Below are positions 10,058 to 26,628 of a DNA stretch of 26,628 nucleotides, piece after piece. Every line of letters begins with the position of its first letter. The first letter of the stretch is position 1. The notes below the pieces were generated by a model. That model saw nothing but the letters and a program-made list of their open reading frames with translations, had not been told where the DNA came from and did not search any database. The DNA is from Ministeria vibrans ATCC 50519 (Eukaryota > Opisthokonta > Filasterea): the NCBI GenBank assembly GCA_943704425.1, contig CALSCP010001964.1, positions 7,698-34,325 on the forward strand, in the 5' to 3' direction. The position numbers and the translations under genes are program-made.

Positions 10058-10277
10058 AAACCAAAGTGAGGGTAAGAATTGAAAGCAATGAATAGAATTG
10101 AGTGAAATAATTTCGTATTGATGAATGGCCAATGTAATGTATGTATCGGGAAGGTGTTAAGAAATAGAAAAATCTATTGTCTTATTATTGTCGATTAATG
10201 TGCCATACTACAACTTAATGCAAACGAATTGGAAATATATTGACGTATACTAGTGAACAGAATAAAGTATACATCTT
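10058..10277. other. Spacer between methyltransferase-like and transporter genes
   Basis: This 220-bp A/T-rich spacer separates two tandem minus-strand genes. It should contain the promoter of the methyltransferase gene and the 3' end of the transporter transcript. No distinct element was recognised. Confidence 0.5.
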
Positions 10278-10521
10278 TTAGTTTATTGCCTCGACGGCAC
10301 TCTCTGTCGCTTCGCGGAGCAATCTGTTTCTCCGTCGAATGTCCACAAAGAGAAACCCGACGAGCGACAGTCCCAACACAGCACATTGACACCAGATTTG
10401 CGTCAGCGTTCCGTCGGGCCCATGAACTGGCACAGGAATCGCATAATAATACCTATCACATACATCACATTAATTATTAATCCGCTCTAAGCTGCTATTT
10501 TTTTTGTTGCTCTGTCTCTTT

Positions 10522-10557
<36 letters not shown>

Positions 10558-11832
10558 ATTATATATATAAATATAATAATATACTCGCTCATTCATTACC
10601 CGACAAGTGAACCGATATTTTGCCACAGTTGAAAAATGACAAAAGACGCAACCGAGTCCATTCCAACGGGATACAACTGGCCCAACAGCGCATAAACCTT
10701 TCAAAACAAAACAAAAAAGAACGAGAGAGAAACATTAATATGAGTATAACTCAGAATAACTTATTTGGGCTCTGACTTGAGTGTTGAATCCACTGTCGCC
10801 CAAACCCAAAAAGACCGCTAAAGTGAAAGGGAACAAATTATGAAAAACACAACTAACGTTATGCATACCAGCACACCAGGCACTCCAAGGAGCACAGTAG
10901 GACTGGACACACAGCTGATGGTCCGTTTCATGTGGGTTGCGCTGAAGGACCACGGTGAAGTAGAGTCCAAAAGCGTAAAAAATGGTCCCCATGACAACGC
11001 CAGCACTGCGACCAATGCGGTCAGAGACGGCACCAATGACAAAGCCACCAACAGCATCGCCTACACCTGCACCAACCATGACCAGCCCGATGATTTTGGG
11101 ATCGAGCAACTGTGGGAATTCGCCCGTCCAAAAAGAAAGCTCAAAGCCGGTGAGGAAGAAGATGGGCCACAGCGCAATGAGGGTCGGGTTAAGCAAGAGA
11201 CGCCAGACGGCGCGCAGGGTGCCCATGATGCCGGCACGACGGCGCTCTTCCGCCAGTGGATCGAGTACGGTGTTGGGCAGTGTTGGGGCGCGACGCAGCA
11301 GCACAAGCATGAGTGTACCGGCGGCCGCAATGACCGAGAAGGTGGTAAAAACCATGGTTTGCGTGAGCATCTGGAAGAGATAGAATGCAATGAGGTTGCC
11401 AATGATGTTACACAGTTGAAAGATGCCCCAGAAGATGCCGCTGTTGCGACCGTAGTCTTCTGGTGTCGAGTTGGACGTCAGATAGGCGCCCAGTGCCACC
11501 CACAGGATGGCCGCACCAAAGCCAATGACAACGGACATGGCGTAGACAACACCAGGAATGACGTGCACCAGAGACACAATGTAGACAACGTAGCAGAGGC
11601 CGCCCAGGAAGAGGGTGATGCGCTCGCCGATGCGCTGCACAATGTACGGCGTGACAATCACCGATGCCGCTACGACGCCATAGAGGATGCTCAGCGACGT
11701 GTTACCCACGCCCGGTGGTAACAGTGTCGTGACAAAGTTTTGCACTGTGTTGTACGCAACAAAGAGCACCATCAGCGACAGAGAGACCCAAATCACATTG
11801 AACATTCGAATGCGAACGCGTCCGCCAAACAT
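10278..11832 (-). CDS. MFSD11/UNC-93-like major facilitator transporter
   Basis: Four minus-strand exons, 11832-10869, 10817-10777, 10697-10600 and 10452-10278, join in frame (introns of 51, 79 and 147 nt) to give 425 residues ending in TAA. About twelve hydrophobic segments are visible. Features of the UNC-93/MFSD11 subfamily include an N-terminal FNVIWVSLSLMVLFVAYNT helix, SLSILYGVVAASVIVTPYIV, GAYLTSNSTPEDYGRNSGIF, FWTGEFPQLL, the mid-loop SDRIGRSAG, GLGDSGFNTQ, VYALLGQLYPVGMDSVASF and FQLWQNIGSLVG. UNC-93 proteins are multi-pass membrane proteins; some regulate channels rather than carry a solute, and the substrate of MFSD11 is unknown, so none is assigned. The donor after FNTQ is GTCAGA, which is weak, but the joined exon is convincingly family-like. 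The start ATG overlaps a plus-strand ATG; an internal Met at residue 10 is an alternative. Confidence 0.87.
10521..10580. repeat. (CA)n followed by (TA)n microsatellite
   Basis: About 12 CA units run directly into TATATA and A/T-rich sequence inside the last intron of the transporter gene. Confidence 0.9.
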
Positions 11833-12092
11833 GGTTGGCTCCTCCTCCGCACTCTACGTCGAAAAACAGCCCTTTTCAGCACGAGAATCAAACGACCGTC
11901 GCAGCACTCTTAAGAATGGGACGGAATGCAAGGCATACAGAGACGCCCCTTACCTCAAGCAGCGGTTTCTCTTCGTCTCCGTAAGCCATAACTTTTGTTG
12001 TTGTGTTTTTTTTTCTTTTTCTTCTTCTTTTTTTTTTCGTGTTGGTACAGGCAACTCCAGTCAAGACTCAACACTTGCAGAAGTGTTTGTAG
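11831..12092 (+). CDS. Possible small two-exon gene, product unknown
   Basis: An open frame from ATG at 11831 runs 50 codons to a donor CC|GTAAGC at 11981. A 70-nt intron follows with a long pyrimidine run (TTTTTCTTTTTCTTCTTC) and a GGTACAG acceptor at 12050; the next exon (12051-12092) stays in phase 0 and stops at TAG, giving 63 residues. The pyrimidine tract and splice signals point to plus-strand transcription. The peptide is polar, with a basic middle (RESNDRRSTLKNG) and a C-terminal LKQRFLFVS. I do not recognise a family. The ATG overlaps the transporter's ATG on the other strand, so at least one of these starts may be wrong. It may instead be a noncoding leader or part of a longer transcript. 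Confidence 0.3.
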
Positions 12093-12263
12093 AGGAGGTG
12101 CAGAATCTGTGCTAGGAATTAGGGAAAGGATTAGATATTAGTGATAACAAATTACAAAATAATTAATACTAATAATTATTATTTTTAAATTTTTTGCAAT
12201 CAAACTAATCAGTAAAATATTTTCTTTCACTTCTCTCTCGTTCGTTACTGAATACTAACCATT
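12093..12263. other. AT-rich region upstream of H2A fusion gene
   Basis: This is A/T-rich with several ATTATT/AATAATTA runs. It presumably contains the H2A-fusion promoter, but I saw no clear TATA box or histone-specific element. Confidence 0.4.
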
Positions 12264-13324
12264 ATGTCTGGACGTGGCAAAAAAACAGGCGGTTCAGGTC
12301 GCGGGAAGCAGTCGCGTTCGTCGCGCGCTGGTCTGCAAGTAAGTACATGAAACTGTCATTGTGACGAGAAACGAACGAAAATCGAACGGGGCGGAAGGCA
12401 GAAGGATGCGAGGCTATTACGAGCCGTAGTCCAGCAGTGGCCAGTGGGTGATAGTACTGAATACTGACATGAGCCGTGCCGCATTGGCTGTTTCCCCGAG
12501 AGGCGACAATCTCACGCAGTGTTGTCGTTTTACCGTAGTTCCCTGTTGGCCGTATCCACCGCCTCCTGCGCAAGGGACACTACGCACAGCGTATTGGTGC
12601 GGGTGCCCCCGTCTACCTGGCGGCCGTCATGGAGTACCTCGGTGCGGAAATCCTTGAGTTGGCCGGAAATGTCGCGCGCGACCACAAGAAGTTGCGTATC
12701 AATCCTCGACACCTACAACTTGCCCTCCGCAACGACGAGGAGCTCAACAAGCTGTTGTCGGGAGTAATTGTTGCTCAAGGCGGGGTGATTCCCAATGTTC
12801 ACCCTGTGTTGCGCCCACGACGTCGATCAAATGCCAAACCGAAGAGTTGGATTTTCGCCACACGACTGACGCATCGCGGAAAAGTGTTTGGCACGTATCA
12901 AACTTGCCAGTACGCCCATGTTCCCAAGCTTACGGCTGCAATGCTCGAGCCATTTACCAGGTTCAAGACGTTTGACGATTTGATGGCGCTCAGCGACGAC
13001 GAGCGTCAGTCACTGCTCACACGCTCCGTCACTGACTGCGTCTTAGAGCTGAACCCACGACGGAGAGTCTTCTATGTCGACTCGCAAGGTTGTGTTATTT
13101 GGTATCTCAACGACGACGGGACTGTTGGAACGGCGCTCAATATTCCTGCGGAAGTGGTCGCGTCGTCGCTTGCGGAGTTCCTCGCACGCATGGATCTCGA
13201 GAATCGTATTTGGCTCCACTCGAATAATTATGGCGATCACCTGCTCACCGACCACGCCAAAGAGTACCTCGCCTTGTTAGAGGAAAAGGCGCCTCATTTT
13301 TCCCATCTTAAGTCTCCTTTCTAA
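12264..13324 (+). CDS. Histone H2A fused to a C-terminal SUKH (SMI1/KNR4)-like domain
   Basis: Two exons, 12264-12338 and 12539-13324 (200-nt GT-AG intron between LQ and FPVG), give 286 residues. Residues 1-~120 are a full H2A: tail [20 protein letters not shown], then [57 protein letters not shown] and [18 protein letters not shown]. The acidic-patch residues are all kept (EYL, AEILE, NDEE). Differences include Glu to Gln in YAQRIG. After a basic linker ([12 protein letters not shown]), the same frame continues without an intron for ~165 residues containing [18 protein letters not shown] and [20 protein letters not shown], a pattern resembling SUKH/SMI1-KNR4 domains. Only macroH2A is widely known to carry a large globular C-terminal domain. 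The role is probably a specialised nucleosome variant whose tail recruits a partner; this is inferred. The H2A part is certain, the tail assignment tentative. Confidence 0.85.
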
Positions 13325-13377
13325 TCCGCCTGAGCGAATCCCCTGGGAATGCCAGAGCTCCACAAGGGAGTCCACGA

Positions 13378-13383
13378 AATAAA
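13378..13383 (+). terminator. Polyadenylation signal AATAAA of the H2A-fusion gene
   Basis: AATAAA lies 54 bases after the stop codon. I saw no replication-dependent histone stem-loop between stop and signal, so the mRNA is probably polyadenylated, as is usual for histone variants. Confidence 0.55.
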
Positions 13384-13593
13384 AAGATTGAACAGCCATA
13401 ATAATAATAATTATCAATCTTATTTTTATTATTGAACTCAGCTGGGAACTTCAACTCTCCCAAGTAGCTTCGTGTAAATTTGCCATTTCGGTATTCGTCA
13501 CTCTTTGACCTGGGCGCGGACGACTGGGCAAGACCCTGGGTGTTCGCACTGAGAAATTTCATCGAAAAAACAAACTGATCGCGCGAGAAACTG

Positions 13594-13600
13594 TATAAAA
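13594..13600 (+). promoter_or_regulatory. TATA box candidate of the EGF-repeat gene
   Basis: TATAAAA sits 101 bases before the proposed ATG at 13701. That leaves room for a transcription start about 30 bases downstream and a short 5' untranslated region. Confidence 0.5.
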
Positions 13601-13700
13601 CATCAAACCACCTTAAAGAAAGAGTCGAATGCGTCGAATCTCAGTCAAGTTCGAAATTTTTATTGCTAACATTTTTATTCAGAATCTACCTTCAAGCTAG

Positions 13701-26628
<12,928 letters not shown>

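Noticed and set aside
13308-13562. Minus-strand open frame of 84 codons downstream of the H2A fusion
   Set aside because: It overlaps the H2A stop and polyadenylation region, becomes low complexity over an ATA run, and has no recognised motif or splice structure.

Overview
This is nuclear DNA of a gene-dense unicellular eukaryote. The coding regions are cut by short spliceosomal introns (51-340 nt, plus one of about 870 nt; GT-AG, and one apparent GC-AG). Intergenic spaces are small (about 0.2-0.4 kb), and introns and spacers are full of ATT/TAA microsatellites. The genes are typical eukaryotic ones: eEFSec, Mediator MED7, a PH-domain protein, a kelch receptor with a TKL kinase, a cap 2'-O-methyltransferase-like protein, an MFSD11/UNC-93-like transporter, histone H2A, and a giant EGF-repeat protein. 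I cannot name the lineage. A free-living protist, such as an amoebozoan or a unicellular relative of animals, would fit. All exon structures were inferred by eye from splice sites, reading phase and family similarity, with no transcript data.

Layout: 1-1204 (+) holds the last five exons of the selenocysteine elongation factor eEFSec. 1384-1705 is a tandem repeat built partly from the 3' end of MED7. 1629-2335 (-) is MED7. 2755-3700 (-) is a proline-rich PH-domain protein. 3964-7585 (+) is a secreted-type kelch/Cys-rich/transmembrane/TKL-kinase receptor. 7780-10057 (-) is a VP39-like methyltransferase with an SR-rich N-terminus. 10278-11832 (-) is the transporter. 11831-12092 (+) is a possible small two-exon gene. 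12264-13324 (+) is histone H2A fused to a C-terminal domain of about 165 residues that resembles SUKH (SMI1/KNR4). 13701-26628 (+, running off the window) is the EGF giant, with a signal-peptide exon, 13 visible exons, 3551 codons and about 65 EGF-like domains.

The genes do not form a pathway; they look like ordinary eukaryotic neighbours. The kelch-TKL receptor and the EGF giant are both cell-surface or secreted proteins suited to sensing or adhesion. eEFSec implies that the organism decodes selenocysteine.

The most unusual points are (1) the H2A fusion, a domain architecture comparable in layout to macroH2A but with an unrelated tail domain; (2) the EGF giant, in which four EGF modules carry inserts of about 200 residues at the same place between Cys3 and Cys4, about 51 of 64 modules carry the Notch-type CxSxPC O-glucosylation consensus, and nearly all introns lie in phase 0 directly before the first Cys of a module; and (3) a dispersed repeat present upstream of MED7 and twice in the first EGF intron.
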